Below, in pieces: positions 10,220 to 20,334 of a stretch of DNA of 64,000 nucleotides. The DNA is from Scolanthus callimorphus. Its lineage: Eukaryota; Cnidaria; Anthozoa; Actiniaria; Edwardsiidae. The DNA lies in the NCBI GenBank assembly GCA_033964015.1, contig CM066916.1, positions 29,033,404 through 29,097,403 on the forward strand, given 5' to 3'. The notes below the pieces were generated by a model. It searched no databases. It was not told the origin of the DNA and worked only from the letters and a program-made list of their open reading frames with translations. Each line of letters opens with the position of its first letter. Position 1 is the first letter of the stretch. The position numbers and the translations under genes are program-made.

Positions 10220-11296
10220 ATGGAAGCTGTAGAGAGTCAAGTTGCTGCCCTGAAGGCCAAGTTAGAGGCGATGGAGGTGCTCCTACAGCAGCAGCAGCAG
10301 CCCCAACCAGATACCAGTGGTGGCCCCGGCCCAAGCTCCAGTGCCAATATGGCACCAATCCGGGTTACCGTGCCACGAGAGCGGAAGTTTGGGAGGTATG
10401 GAGGGACCAGGGACGACCGAATCCTAGAGGACTGGATAGCAGATGCCAGGAGGGCTGTTCAAGGGCAGACGGAGGGTGATGCCGTGGACAACCTGCTGTT
10501 CCACCTGGAGGGCGTGGCGAAGGAGGAGGTCAAGTTGCGCCCAGCAGCACAGTGGGCTACCACCCAGGGAGTGTTCGACATCCTGAGAGAGGCCTTTGGT
10601 GAACAGTTATCACAGACGCAGGCCATGAGGAAGTTCTTTGCCAGGAGTCAAGCCGAGAAAGAGACTGCCCAGGACTTCGCTCATGCCCTGATGGTACTGC
10701 TGGGCCGTGTGGAGCGCCTCAGTGGTGAGGTAATGGAGGATAAGGACAGGCTCCTTCGGGAGCAGTTCATAGAAAACCTCCGTGACCCCACCCTGAGACG
10801 AGACATCAAGCGCTGGGGACGAGACCACCCGACGGCAACCTACCAACAAGTTCGACTGGAGGTCCACCGCTACATGGAAGAGGATCCCCTCCCAAGACGG
10901 ACAGCGGCAGTGAGGGAAGCAGCCATAGAAGTAGACGTGGAGGCTATAGAGGTAGCAGGAAGAAAGAAGGTGCTGACGGAGTTGGTGTCAGGGCAAAAAC
11001 TGCTAGCTGAGGAAATGCAAAGGCAACAGAAAACCCTGATGTCACACATCGATCAGCAGAGACAGATCCTGGACCAACAGCAACAGACACTGAACCAGCT
11101 GCTGGCTGCCATGGCGTGGCGACCCCGACCAAGTGGTGGCAACTGTTACAACTGTGGCGAGGGGGGACACTTTGCCCGAGAGTGTCCTAAGCAACAACTT
11201 CCCTCAGAAGGACAGCAGAGTCAGCAGAGGAGGCCACCGCAAGGACAACAAAGGAGGAAGGAGCCGGCTTTAAACGGCTCAACTCCCCCGCAGTGA
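10220..11296 (+). CDS. gag: Gag polyprotein of gypsy element
   Basis: A 358-residue open frame starts at an ATG about 60 bp after the primer site and ends with TGA at 11294-11296. The N-terminus is a coiled-coil-like, glutamine-rich stretch. The middle matches Ty3 capsid proteins in style (AQDFAHALMVLLGRVERLSG, DRLLREQFIENLRDPTLRRDI). A CCHC zinc knuckle is complete: C309, C312, H317 and C322. Gag forms the particle and binds RNA through the knuckle. The last 12 codons contain the frameshift heptamer that leads into pol. Confidence 0.95.
   Translation: MEAVESQVAALKAKLEAMEVLLQQQQQPQPDTSGGPGPSSSANMAPIRVTVPRERKFGRYGGTRDDRILEDWIADARRAVQGQTEGDAVDNLLFHLEGVAKEEVKLRPAAQWATTQGVFDILREAFGEQLSQTQAMRKFFARSQAEKETAQDFAHALMVLLGRVERLSGEVMEDKDRLLREQFIENLRDPTLRRDIKRWGRDHPTATYQQVRLEVHRYMEEDPLPRRTAAVREAAIEVDVEAIEVAGRKKVLTELVSGQKLLAEEMQRQQKTLMSHIDQQRQILDQQQQTLNQLLAAMAWRPRPSGGNCYNCGEGGHFARECPKQQLPSEGQQSQQRRPPQGQQRRKEPALNGSTPPQ
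11269..11275 (+). promoter_or_regulatory. -1 programmed ribosomal frameshift heptamer (TTTAAAC)
   Basis: TTTAAAC is a canonical slippery heptamer. In the gag frame it reads T TTA AAC, the exact X XXY YYZ phase needed. Slipping back one base puts ribosomes in the pol frame, which is open here, while gag stops 19 bases later. Just downstream, GGCTCA (11276-11281) can pair with TGAGCC (11294-11299). The loop CCCCCGC (11285-11291) can pair with GCGGTGG (11302-11308) with one mismatch, which suggests a pseudoknot. The stem starts right after the heptamer, closer than usual. Confidence 0.8.
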
Positions 11297-14200
11297 GCCA
11301 GGCGGTGGAGGAGGAAGACAGTGGCTCACCCCTTCCAAATCTAGTTGGTGGTACACCAACTACCAGTGCAAAGTTGGCCGGCGTGGAGGTAGAGTGCCTG
11401 GTCGACACCGGTTCCATGGTAACCTTGGTGACGGAGTCCTTCTACAGAGAGAAGCTCAAGTCCGTATGTGGCGGAATTCAAGGAGGGAAGTTGCTGAATC
11501 TCCGTGGTGCTAACGGGCTTGAAATCCCATACCTTGGATATCTGGAGCTGGACATCGCCGTGGGAGGTGTGACAATCCCCAAGTGTGGAGTGCTTGTCCT
11601 CAAAGACACAGCAGCCATTGTCAAGCAAAGGAGGAGGCAACCTGGAGTCCTGGGTATGAACGTACTGGCGAAGATCCCGAAATGGGCGGAAATGCTGGAA
11701 GGCAGTCCCAGTGCGTCATCATCAGAGCAGCCAAGCCAGAAACCCAAGAGACGGAGGCTAGTGAGGGTGGCTGGCAAGGATGCCGTGTGGATCCCACCAA
11801 ATACAGTGATGACAGTTGCTGCCACAGGAATGCCTTGTGGAGCAATTGCTTTGGTAGAACCACTCGACATCGCCCTGCCAGGGAGACTTCAGGTGACAAC
11901 AATGCTGGTGGATGCGTCGAGATCCAACTTCACGGTACAGGTTGCAAACCCTACCGGAAGAGGGGTCCACCTGCGTGGGAGGATGTGTCTTGCGACAATC
12001 CAACCCGCAGACATAGTGACGCAAGAGGAATTGAAGTTCACCACGGGATCCAACGAGGTAGTGGTGTCCTATGCTCCTGGTGCAGACTGTCTGGGTGTAT
12101 CCATGAAGAGCTCAGACAATGCCGTCGCTGCGCCGGAAGCAGATGGGCACCTAGAGGAACTACTCGTTGGCTTCCCAGGGACAGAAGAGGAGAGGAGAGA
12201 AGCACTGAGGATTTTTAGGGAGTATACAGATGTATTCTCTTGTGAAGGAGAGGAACTGGGCTGTACGTCGACGGTCCAACACAGAATCCACACTGAAGAT
12301 GAAGTTCCAGTTAACCAGCGCCACAGACGGATTCCACCCAACCAGTTCGAGGAGGTGAAGGAGCATCTGCAAACACTGCTCAACAGGGGGGTCATCCGGC
12401 CCAGCCAGAGCGACTACGCCTCCCCGATCGTGTTGGTAAGGAAGAAGTCTGGAGCGCTGCGTCTGTGTATGGACTACCGTCGTCTCAACGCCAAGACCAG
12501 AAGGGACGCATACCCGCTACCAAGGATCGATGAGTCGCTAGACGCACTTGGAGGAGCGCGCTTCTTCTCAACGATCGACCTTGCATCTGCATACAACCAA
12601 GTGGAGGTGAACCCAGCTGACCAGCACAAGACAGCGTTCACTAGCCCATTAGGCCTTTTTGAATACGTCAGAATGCCTTTTGGGTTGTGCAATGCGCCCG
12701 CTACCTTTCAGCGACTGATGACCAACATCTTCCGAGACGACATCCTGAAAATCCTGCTGGTGTACCTGGACGACATCATCGTGTTCAGCCAAGGTGTGAC
12801 AGATCACCTGCAGCGACTCGAGTTGGTATTCCGGAAGCTAAGGGAGCATGGTCTGAAGATTGAACCTGCAAAGTGTCAATTCTTCCAGAACAAGGTGACC
12901 TATCTGGGGCATGTAGTGTCAGCTGACGGAGTGTCGACCGACCCAGTAAAGACGGAAGCAGTAGCACGCTGGCCAACCCCGAGGACACTGAAGGAGCTGA
13001 GGTCATTCCTTGTATTCGCCTCATACTATCGCCGCTTTGTACCAACCTTCGCTCAGAAGGCAGCACCGCTTCACAAGTTAGTGGCCGAGCTGGCTGATGG
13101 AGGGAAGAGGAAGCATGGCACCATTCACAGTGAGCGCTGGGACAGTGACTGTCAACAAGCATTTGAGGGACTGAGGATCGCCTTGACCAATGCACCTGTA
13201 CTGGCATACCCGGACTACCGCAAGCCCTTTGTGGTAGAGACGGATGCGTCAGACAAGGGGCTAGGAGCAGTGCTGTCACAGAAGCAGGAGGACGGAAAGC
13301 TGAGGGTGGTGGCCTATGCAAGCAGAAGTCTCCACGGGCCAGAGAAAAACATGGAGAACTACTCGTCAATGAAGCTGGAGCTGCTAGCTCTTAAGTGGGC
13401 TGTATGTGAGAAATTCCGAGAGTACCTCACTGGCTCAGAGTTTGTTGTGTACACCGACAACAACCCACTTACTTACCTACAGACGAAGAGCAAGTTGAAA
13501 GCCGTAGAGCAGAGATGGGCTGCTGAGTTGGCAAGCTTCAATTTTAAGATAGAGTACCGAGCAGGCAAGCACAACACCAATGCCGATGCACTGAGCCGCC
13601 GACGCCATGATGAAGACGAGGAGCTAGAACCATCTGTGACAGAGATGTTAGCTATGGTTACTGGGACAACAGTCATCCCAGAGGGTGTAAGGCTGGAGTT
13701 GCTAGAGGATGCCATCAGAGTTGCAGAACTGGGGGTGACAGCACAAGTGGACCAGACGAATGAGGAGGCCACCTACCTGCCGACCCTCCAGAAAGAACAG
13801 ATCAGGGAGCTCCAGCAGAGGGACCCAGCACTAACTAGAGTGAGGCACTACATGGCGCTTAGACGGAAACCACACCCGGGAGAGTGGAAGCGTGAGACCA
13901 AAGAGGCACGCAGGCTGCTGAGTCACTTGAGCAGTATCACGGAAAAGGATGGAATCCTGTACAGGACACTTCAGGGCAACAATGGCCAGGATGTCCAACG
14001 CCTAGTGATCCCAGCAGCTATGAAGGATGAGGTACTCAAGGCTTCCCATGACCACCTGGGGCATCAAGGAGCAGAGAGAACAGAGCAAGTGCTTAGGAGC
14101 CGGTGCTGGTGGCCTGGGGCTCACACTGCTGTCAAGCAGTGGATCTCTAAGTGCGAGCGGTGTGTGGTCGCCAAGGGGCCCTACCTCCCTGTCAGAACAC

Positions 14201-15384
14201 CTATGGGCAGCATTATAGCAACCAAGCCTCTTGAAGTCCTAGCAATGGACTTTACCCAACTTGAACCGGCATCTGATGGGCGTGAGAACGTGCTGGTACT
14301 GACAGACGTCTTTACAAAGTTCACAGTAGCAGTACCTACCAGGAACCAGAAGGCCTCCACTGTGGCCAAGGTGCTAATCAAAGAGTGGTTGATGGTGTAC
14401 GGAGTTCCGCAGAGGATACACTCTGACCAGGGCCGATCGTTTGAGGCAGAAATCATCAGAGAGCTGTGTGCCTTGTATGGCATGAAGAAGTCCAAGACCA
14501 CCCCTTACCACCCGGAAGGAAATGGCCAGTGCGAAAGGTTTAATCGGACGCTCCATGAGCTACTGCGCACGCTCCCACATGAGAAAAAGAGGCGCTGGTC
14601 TGAACACCTCAAGGAGCTCTGCTATGCCTACAACGCCACACCACACACCAGCACCAGCTATTCACCCTTCTACCTGATGTTTGGGAGGGACCCCCGTCTT
14701 CCCATTGACCGGTTGATAGACGCTGAGGAGGAAGACCACACATCAAGCAGCTGGGTCACCAAGCACCAGGAGGAACTAAGGAGTGCCTATCAGAGGGCCT
14801 TGGATATGTTCGTCAGACAGACAGAGAGACGTAAGAAACAGTATGACAGAAATCGGCGAACGAAGGATGATACCATTGCTGTCGGTACTAGGGTACTCAA
14901 AAGGAACCGTGGGGTCAGAGGACGTAATAAGATCCAGGACAGATGGGGTGAAAAGGTGTTTAAGGTTATTGAGCGGAAAGAGAATGGCACCTATGTCATA
15001 GAGCCAGCTGATGGACATGGTAATGAGAGGACTGTGAACCGAGCTGAGCTGCAAGTCTGCCCTCCAACAGTACTACAGCCAGCCAGGAGAGCAACACCAG
15101 CAAGGCCAGTCAGACGACAACCCACAGTCATACCTAGTTCATCAGATGATGACACTGACCAAGAGTTGGCCATAGAGGTGATTCCACCACCCCATGCCTA
15201 TGCCGATATGGAACCACCAGATGCTCCAGTTGATGGTTTTAGTGGAGATGACTCAGAGGACAGCGCAAGCAGTGAGGATGAGATTCCCCTGAGACGATCT
15301 ACCAGGGCGACTGCTGGTTACCATAGCAACAAGTTTAACCTACCCAAGTCAGTGTTGGATAGCTTAGTGGTTAGTATGGTCTAA
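11293..15384 (+). CDS. pol: Pol polyprotein of gypsy element (PR-RT-RNaseH-IN)
   Basis: The frame is open for 1,363 codons in the -1 frame relative to gag. The GTG at 11293 is only a nominal start, since expression by frameshift is likely. Counting from it: aspartic protease DTGS at 38-41; reverse transcriptase with YLDD at 491-494; RNase H acidic residues D651, E696 and D722; integrase zinc finger H919/H924/C954/C957; integrase catalytic D986, D1045 and E1081, giving a DD35E spacing. A GPY/F-like region follows near 1213-1245, then an acidic serine-rich tail. There is no chromodomain and no internal stop. All catalytic residues checked are present, so the enzyme set looks functional. Confidence 0.96.
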   Translation: MSQAVEEEDSGSPLPNLVGGTPTTSAKLAGVEVECLVDTGSMVTLVTESFYREKLKSVCGGIQGGKLLNLRGANGLEIPYLGYLELDIAVGGVTIPKCGVLVLKDTAAIVKQRRRQPGVLGMNVLAKIPKWAEMLEGSPSASSSEQPSQKPKRRRLVRVAGKDAVWIPPNTVMTVAATGMPCGAIALVEPLDIALPGRLQVTTMLVDASRSNFTVQVANPTGRGVHLRGRMCLATIQPADIVTQEELKFTTGSNEVVVSYAPGADCLGVSMKSSDNAVAAPEADGHLEELLVGFPGTEEERREALRIFREYTDVFSCEGEELGCTSTVQHRIHTEDEVPVNQRHRRIPPNQFEEVKEHLQTLLNRGVIRPSQSDYASPIVLVRKKSGALRLCMDYRRLNAKTRRDAYPLPRIDESLDALGGARFFSTIDLASAYNQVEVNPADQHKTAFTSPLGLFEYVRMPFGLCNAPATFQRLMTNIFRDDILKILLVYLDDIIVFSQGVTDHLQRLELVFRKLREHGLKIEPAKCQFFQNKVTYLGHVVSADGVSTDPVKTEAVARWPTPRTLKELRSFLVFASYYRRFVPTFAQKAAPLHKLVAELADGGKRKHGTIHSERWDSDCQQAFEGLRIALTNAPVLAYPDYRKPFVVETDASDKGLGAVLSQKQEDGKLRVVAYASRSLHGPEKNMENYSSMKLELLALKWAVCEKFREYLTGSEFVVYTDNNPLTYLQTKSKLKAVEQRWAAELASFNFKIEYRAGKHNTNADALSRRRHDEDEELEPSVTEMLAMVTGTTVIPEGVRLELLEDAIRVAELGVTAQVDQTNEEATYLPTLQKEQIRELQQRDPALTRVRHYMALRRKPHPGEWKRETKEARRLLSHLSSITEKDGILYRTLQGNNGQDVQRLVIPAAMKDEVLKASHDHLGHQGAERTEQVLRSRCWWPGAHTAVKQWISKCERCVVAKGPYLPVRTPMGSIIATKPLEVLAMDFTQLEPASDGRENVLVLTDVFTKFTVAVPTRNQKASTVAKVLIKEWLMVYGVPQRIHSDQGRSFEAEIIRELCALYGMKKSKTTPYHPEGNGQCERFNRTLHELLRTLPHEKKRRWSEHLKELCYAYNATPHTSTSYSPFYLMFGRDPRLPIDRLIDAEEEDHTSSSWVTKHQEELRSAYQRALDMFVRQTERRKKQYDRNRRTKDDTIAVGTRVLKRNRGVRGRNKIQDRWGEKVFKVIERKENGTYVIEPADGHGNERTVNRAELQVCPPTVLQPARRATPARPVRRQPTVIPSSSDDDTDQELAIEVIPPPHAYADMEPPDAPVDGFSGDDSEDSASSEDEIPLRRSTRATAGYHSNKFNLPKSVLDSLVVSMV

Positions 15385-15410
15385 TAGTCGCATGAGGACA
15401 TGGCGAAATT

Positions 15411-15423
15411 AAGGAGGGGAGAG
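15411..15423 (+). other. Polypurine tract
   Basis: AAGGAGGGGAGAG sits directly before the 3' LTR, 27 bp after the pol stop, as expected for the plus-strand primer of an LTR retrotransposon. Confidence 0.85.
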
Positions 15424-16140
15424 TGTGACAGGGTCAATAGACACAAATTTCTAAGCAGCTAGAGACTCTGCATATTGCAATAATAGATTAGAGATTTTTC
15501 ATATTCAATACTTTCTATATCACAATAATCTTTTGGTGTTAGGGACGTGACTTACTCAATGCTTAGGAATGTAGTTCCTGTTGTTACATGGAAGTGCGCA
15601 AGTTACACTAACTTGCAAGAATGCAATTTCTTGGGCGTTATTTTAATTAATTTCCTTCGGCAAGTTTATCTTATTTAGTTTTCATAAGATTATCACATTT
15701 TGATAAGCAAATCAAGTGTACCGCGCATTGTAATACGGAAAAGGCGTATTTTGGCAACAAGTTGTAGAATTTAAAGAATGTTGCCCCACGCTTGTTTCGT
15801 TCATATAAATACAGGTCACCTTTAGCCAGTTTTTCAGTTGTTTTGAGTTGTGGAATGGAACGGATTCTATTGCTTATTGCTAAGCTGAGAAGAGGAAAGA
15901 TCTTCTGTTGAGGGCTACTGTATTCTATTAGTATTCCCGTTTATTTCCCGTTTATTGTACCGTTTATTTTACTGTTTAAATTTACTTTTTATACTTTTGG
16001 CTATCAGTATGCTACTTGTTTAGGTCTTGCACAAATCATTGTATATTTTTTAGGCTCATTTTGTTTAATAAAAGTATTTAGAGACAATATTCCTTGAATC
16101 CTACTGGTTCCTGCGCAACCGCCCATTCCGTCCTGTTACA
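15424..16140 (+). repeat. 3' LTR of the gypsy element
   Basis: This copy is 717 bp with the same ends, TATA box (15804-15811) and AATAAA (16067-16072) as the 5' LTR. No difference from the 5' LTR was found by eye. Twenty extra bases (16141-16160) separate it from the target duplication. Confidence 0.93.
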
Positions 16141-16160
16141 TTTTCTTCCGTCCTGTTACA
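16141..16160 (+). repeat. Extra terminal segment after 3' LTR
   Basis: These bases read TTTTC followed by TTCCGTCCTGTTACA. TTTTC is the five-base spacer between the 5' LTR and the primer site, and the other 15 bases repeat the last 15 of the LTR. The CAAAT duplication lies outside, so the addition was there at integration or arose with it. Confidence 0.85.
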
Positions 16161-16592
16161 CAAATGACATTTGAAGATGGCATATTAGTGCTACGAAAAA
16201 AAAATGTTCACCCCACTCTTACGGTCATATCGAAACAGTCTCGTTAAAAAGGACATTACGATTTCGCTTTTCTGAAAAGTGAAAACGCGTTTGTTTCCAG
16301 AGTTATCCTAGGTGAAAAAACGTTACAGATGGGCATAAATTGAGGTTTCAATTATTTCAAACTAAAAATAATTTCGTACTGGCTTCTTGTTTGCGAACAA
16401 GTGGCTACCGTGTTTTTATTGCATCTATGTGATAGTTTTTAGGTTTGTCTTCATTATTGGAAGTAGGGGTTGTTTGGACAGTTTTTAATGCTCAAACGGT
16501 TGGCAAAAGCCCGTTTATACTATTCACATTCGCTCTGGACCACCAACATATAGTAGTCCGGCAGAATGTAACGATACGTTCGTTTTGAGGTG

Positions 16593-16847
16593 TATACACC
16601 TATTTCAATTAACGTTGCTCTGCAAAACGTAAAACCGTGCATCATGATGAAGACGCTATTTCTCGTATTTTCCTCGAGTTTGTCAAACCAAACTAGACTA
16701 AAACCACCCAATGGCACTTTGTTTACTACTTTGAGACACAATTTGGCGTGAACCGCTTCGTTTTAGGCAGGAATTACCATTACGACTTATGAAGCATGGT
16801 TCATGGTTTTACGTTTTGCAGAACAACGTTAATTGAAACAGGTGTAT
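16593..16847. repeat. Foldback/MITE with ~47-bp inverted ends
   Basis: Bases 16593-16639 (TATACACCTATTTCAATTAA...) and the reverse complement of 16801-16847 differ at only about four positions. The interior is about 160 bp and non-coding. A similar terminal motif (TATACACCTATTTCAA) recurs near 30284. The flanking stretches 16166-16592 and 16848-17255 show nothing else recognisable. Confidence 0.7.
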
Positions 16848-17255
16848 AGTAATATTGCTCTAGCAGTTTGCCTTTACATCCTAGCTCACTGATCCATCGT
16901 CTGAGGCTCTCTCAGTTTTTGGGAATTCACTCTATCTTGGATTCTATTGTTATTAAATTCGATGGCGCGGGTACTCTATCTCGCAAACATATCTCTAGAC
17001 TGAGTAGCACTAAAACGGAGAATATTTGAAAACGTTACCTTTCTTATAGAAAAGGCCTAACAGTTTGATTAGTTTTATAGTTAAAACTCAGGTAAAGTAT
17101 TTTGTTGATTTTCTAGAACATGGTTTTCGCAATTCAAATCTAGCTTTGCTTTTCAACCGAAAATCCGAAACCTGCTTGCACACCGCATTATTTTGAATCA
17201 AGATATCATTGACGAAGTACAAATCACTCTCTGAAGACATTCAATAACTGAAGAT

Positions 17256-17540
17256 GGATCTGGAAGATGGCTGACGTAACCCCTCTGCCGAAGAAGAAAA
17301 CAGTAGTTGACATCAAAAAGGAGCAAAGACCAATATCACTGACGCCCTTTGTTTCTAAATGAGGGGTTCGTCGTGGACGACTTTGTTAAGCCCGCAGTGA
17401 TGAACATCCTTGATGATAACCAGTACGGTGCCATTCCAGACTTTTCAACCACAATGACATTGATCAGCATGCAGTTACATCACTGGTCGACAAGTAGGGA
17501 TGGAAATGGAGCTACTGTGAGAACATGGTATCAATAGTTT
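17256..17540 (+). pseudogene. Non-LTR retrotransposon reverse transcriptase fragment
   Basis: The + strand reads KMADVTPLPKKKTVVDIKKE then QRPISLTPFVSK, the well-known start of LINE reverse transcriptases. A stop and frame change follow near 17360. The next frame reads GFVVDDFVKPAVMNILDDNQYG, which continues the same domain. Only about 90 residues remain, the frame is broken, and the YxDD catalytic part is missing, so this is a dead fragment. Confidence 0.8.
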
Positions 17541-18454
17541 TACGGAAAAAACTAGGTGGTCTGCGTCGGCGGGGGCGTCAACATGGACAACAACAACCAA
17601 AGGTTGAGATTTATGTTAAACACCGTGGCTCATGTTTCGAGCGTTAGCCCTTCGTCGTCTCTTTGCGCCGCTCGAAACGCTAGAATATTAAATGATATGT
17701 TTCTCTGAACTTTTGCACCTCGCACGTTTTAAGGCTTGCACCCGAGGCGAAAATTATGGTTTCGGTTATGTAGATGTTATAAATTGTCTTCATCTCACAG
17801 GCCAGTGAATCTTTAGCGTATTGTGAACTGCGTTTTGCCGCGGCGTCTTTTTCGATAGCATTACAAGTGAAGCTGATCACAATCTGAAAGCGCTCCTTCT
17901 GCCAATTCACAACAACTCTGGGTATAATTTAAGACGTCAGTACCATGTTCCGAAGCTCCGTACGAAATAGAGCCAGCAATACATTCATATTCTTCATGGT
18001 GAAACCTTCCAGGCTGTTGTTATTGGATGATTCAGAGGAGCTCAAAAATTAGACGAGGCCGCTGGCCGAGTCCAATTTGAGTTCCGAGGAATCGTCCAAT
18101 TTGTTCGAAATTGGACAAGCATGGAGTCCTGTTATTTATTAATTGTATAGCGAACGATAAAAGCCGAACGTGTCCAATTTCAGCGCGCGCGATCTAATTT
18201 AAAAATAATTGGACGGTTGATAACAATGGATTTCGTACTGGCTATACAATTATGCTCTTAATAATATTTAACAAATAAAACACAGTTTCCGTGACTACAC
18301 AGGCTAATGCAAACCGAGATGTGGTTTGGGAGAATTCGAGAGCAGATCAGTGGAAACACGAGCCGCAGGCGAGTGTTTGCACCTGCTCGAGAATTCGTGT
18401 GTCCGCACTCACTCCGCTTAGCCCTGAAGCTGTGCCGCCAAAAGAAGTTCGCAA

Positions 18455-18993
18455 ACCTGAAGAGAAGCTGGAAATCTGGACCGTGGGCGTGTTTTTGTTG
18501 GAAAAGATTCGCCCTGGGCAAAGTTCTAATTCAAGCGATTTCTTTAGCGAGGGACAAAGCCGCCATCGCCGCCATGTTGAAAATCTCCCACAGAAACTAA
18601 AAAAGAACTCAGTTCGCGCAGCCGAAAGCACCAAAGACATGGAAACCTAAATGGTTCTCTTACAGATTACATACAGGAATGTGCAGGGATAATTCTAACT
18701 TGAAAGATTTGAGCTGAGAAAAAATTTCATTCAAGTTTCAACAAACGTACACACTACCTTGCTTCCCTCGGAGCACGCGCTAAGTCATGCTAAGTCGAAA
18801 TGACACATTTACAAAACACAGTCCGTGAAAGTCATGAATAATATTCTCTAAGTATAAATCCTGACGGCTCTATCGCAAAACGACACAATCCCGAAGAGAA
18901 GGAGGAAATCCCTCCAGTGGGCATGTTTTTGTTGGAAAAGATTCACTTTGGGCTAAGTTCTAATTCAAGCTATTTTTTAAGCGAGGGATAAAG
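18455..18993 (+). repeat. Direct repeat pair (~100 bp, 18.46 and 18.89 kb)
   Basis: Bases about 18456-18560 and 18888-18992 share the stretch GGAAAAGATTC... AAGTTCTAATTCAAGC... AGCGAGGGA with roughly 80% identity. The open frames across the first copy (both strands) have no recognisable domain and are not called genes. Confidence 0.6.
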
Positions 18994-19220
18994 CCGAAAA
19001 AATATAAAAAATATAAAAAAAATTCTTAGTCCTTAGACCATTTTTATTGACCTGTTTCTTCTCTCCCCTCACTGAGATATGATAAACATACAAACAATTC
19101 CGAAGTCAAATTGCGCTTTCAATTTTCCCGGGTTCTTTGACCGATTTATCAATCAGGGAGACCAGTGCAAAAAAATCCTTTTGGGCTCAATTCATTTATT
19201 TCGACATGGTGGGACGAGGT

Positions 19221-19547
19221 ACTCATGCTGATGGGAGGTTATTAGTAATGTAAATCCAGCAGTTTATGGAAGGGGGAAATCATGAACCCCTTCCCACATC
19301 CATATGGCCATTGTGATTTTTTTTTTTCGTTTTTTTTTAACAGAGAAATATCCCCCTTACACTCCGTGAATTTTTCACGGGCACTCATGCTGATGGGAGG
19401 TTATTAGTAACGTAAATCCAGCAGTTTATGGAAGGGGGAAATCATGAACCCCTCCCCACATCCATATGGCCATTGTGATTTTTTTTCCTTTTTTTTTTAA
19501 ACAGAGAACACTTTCCCCCTTACACTCCGTGAATTTTTCACGGGCAT
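19221..19547 (+). repeat. Two-copy tandem duplication, period 162 bp
   Basis: The unit begins ACTCATGCTGATGGGAGG at 19221 and again at 19383. It runs through a T-rich tract to a small CCGTGAATTTTTCACGG hairpin. The copies are nearly identical apart from the T run, so the duplication is recent. Confidence 0.85.
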
Positions 19548-20040
19548 CAGCTAGTTATTTTATAAAATGTTATATAGCAATCCATAGAAATTTAAATACA
19601 TTTTCAATATTTCTTAATTACTTTTATACTTAATTACTTTTATATTTTATGTAAGTTTATTTTTATAATTAGAATATTGTAGATAATGCTTCATTTTTGG
19701 CTGCGAGGCATTTTTAATAAACTATCTAACTAAGGTGGACATTTTTTTAAGCTTATAGCGCGAATTCCCAAGACTGAGGGAGTCTCAGTTGACAGGTAGC
19801 TGTTCTAGGATATCTAGGGAAAATGTTAGAACAATGAAATATACTATACCGGAGTGCAAGGTTCGAGCGAAGCAACTAAATTTTCTGTCGGCCCGACTAT
19901 AAGGGATTATATAGGCTGTTCGGGCCAGAACCTACACTCGTAGTTCTGCATGGTTGCTTTTTGTTTTTTTTTCATATACAATACAATAGATTATCTTTTA
20001 GCAAAGATAACAAACACAGGAGAAAGCCAAAATCTAAAGG

Positions 20041-20334
20041 TTACAGCTGTTTTGAGTATTCTGCGAACTCTTGAGATCGATTCCCGACCGTCAAACCGCT
20101 TTCTGGCTTCCGTCAATCAAACTTTGAAACTCTTTGGAATGCATAAAGTTCAGTTATTCGCCATCCTAGGGAAATGCTCCAACACACATCATCTTTCTCT
20201 ATCTTTTTGTAAGCAAATGGCCTGACTTACGGTCGGCTAAGACTCAAATAAGACCCGAGAGTTTGATTGACGGAAGCCAGAACACCATTGGAAGCCGAAC
20301 GCGAGAGTTCGCAGAATACTCAAAACAGCTGTAA
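20041..20334. repeat. Foldback element with ~30-bp near-perfect ends
   Basis: TTACAGCTGTTTTGAGTATT at 20041 recurs inverted at the right end (to 20334), with identity over 31 bp. A second inverted match (CTGGCTTCCGTCAATCAAAC) lies further in. The interior is non-coding. This looks like a small non-autonomous element or hairpin. Confidence 0.75.

Larger units (their letters stand above)
9415..16165 (+). mobile_element. Complete Ty3/gypsy LTR retrotransposon with 5-bp target duplication
   Basis: CAAAT at 9415-9419 and again at 16161-16165 flanks the element. It has 717-bp LTRs at both ends, a tRNA-Leu primer site, gag, pol (protease, reverse transcriptase, RNase H, integrase) and a purine-rich tract. 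The domain order with integrase last is that of Ty3/gypsy. No envelope-like frame follows pol. The LTRs match throughout by eye and both reading frames are open, so the insertion looks recent and possibly still active. It lies in the same orientation as the polycystin gene, 211 bp after its stop codon. Confidence 0.95.

Noticed and set aside
11583..12218. 211-codon + strand frame overlapping pol
   Set aside because: Alternate frame of the protease-RT region. The pol frame has all the catalytic motifs.
12785..13369. 194-codon - strand open frame inside pol
   Set aside because: Antisense shadow of the GC-richer pol gene. The composition and lack of any domain argue against a gene.
18291..18650. 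119-codon open frame
   Set aside because: All three frames and the antisense are similarly open, part of the region is a direct repeat, and no domain is visible.
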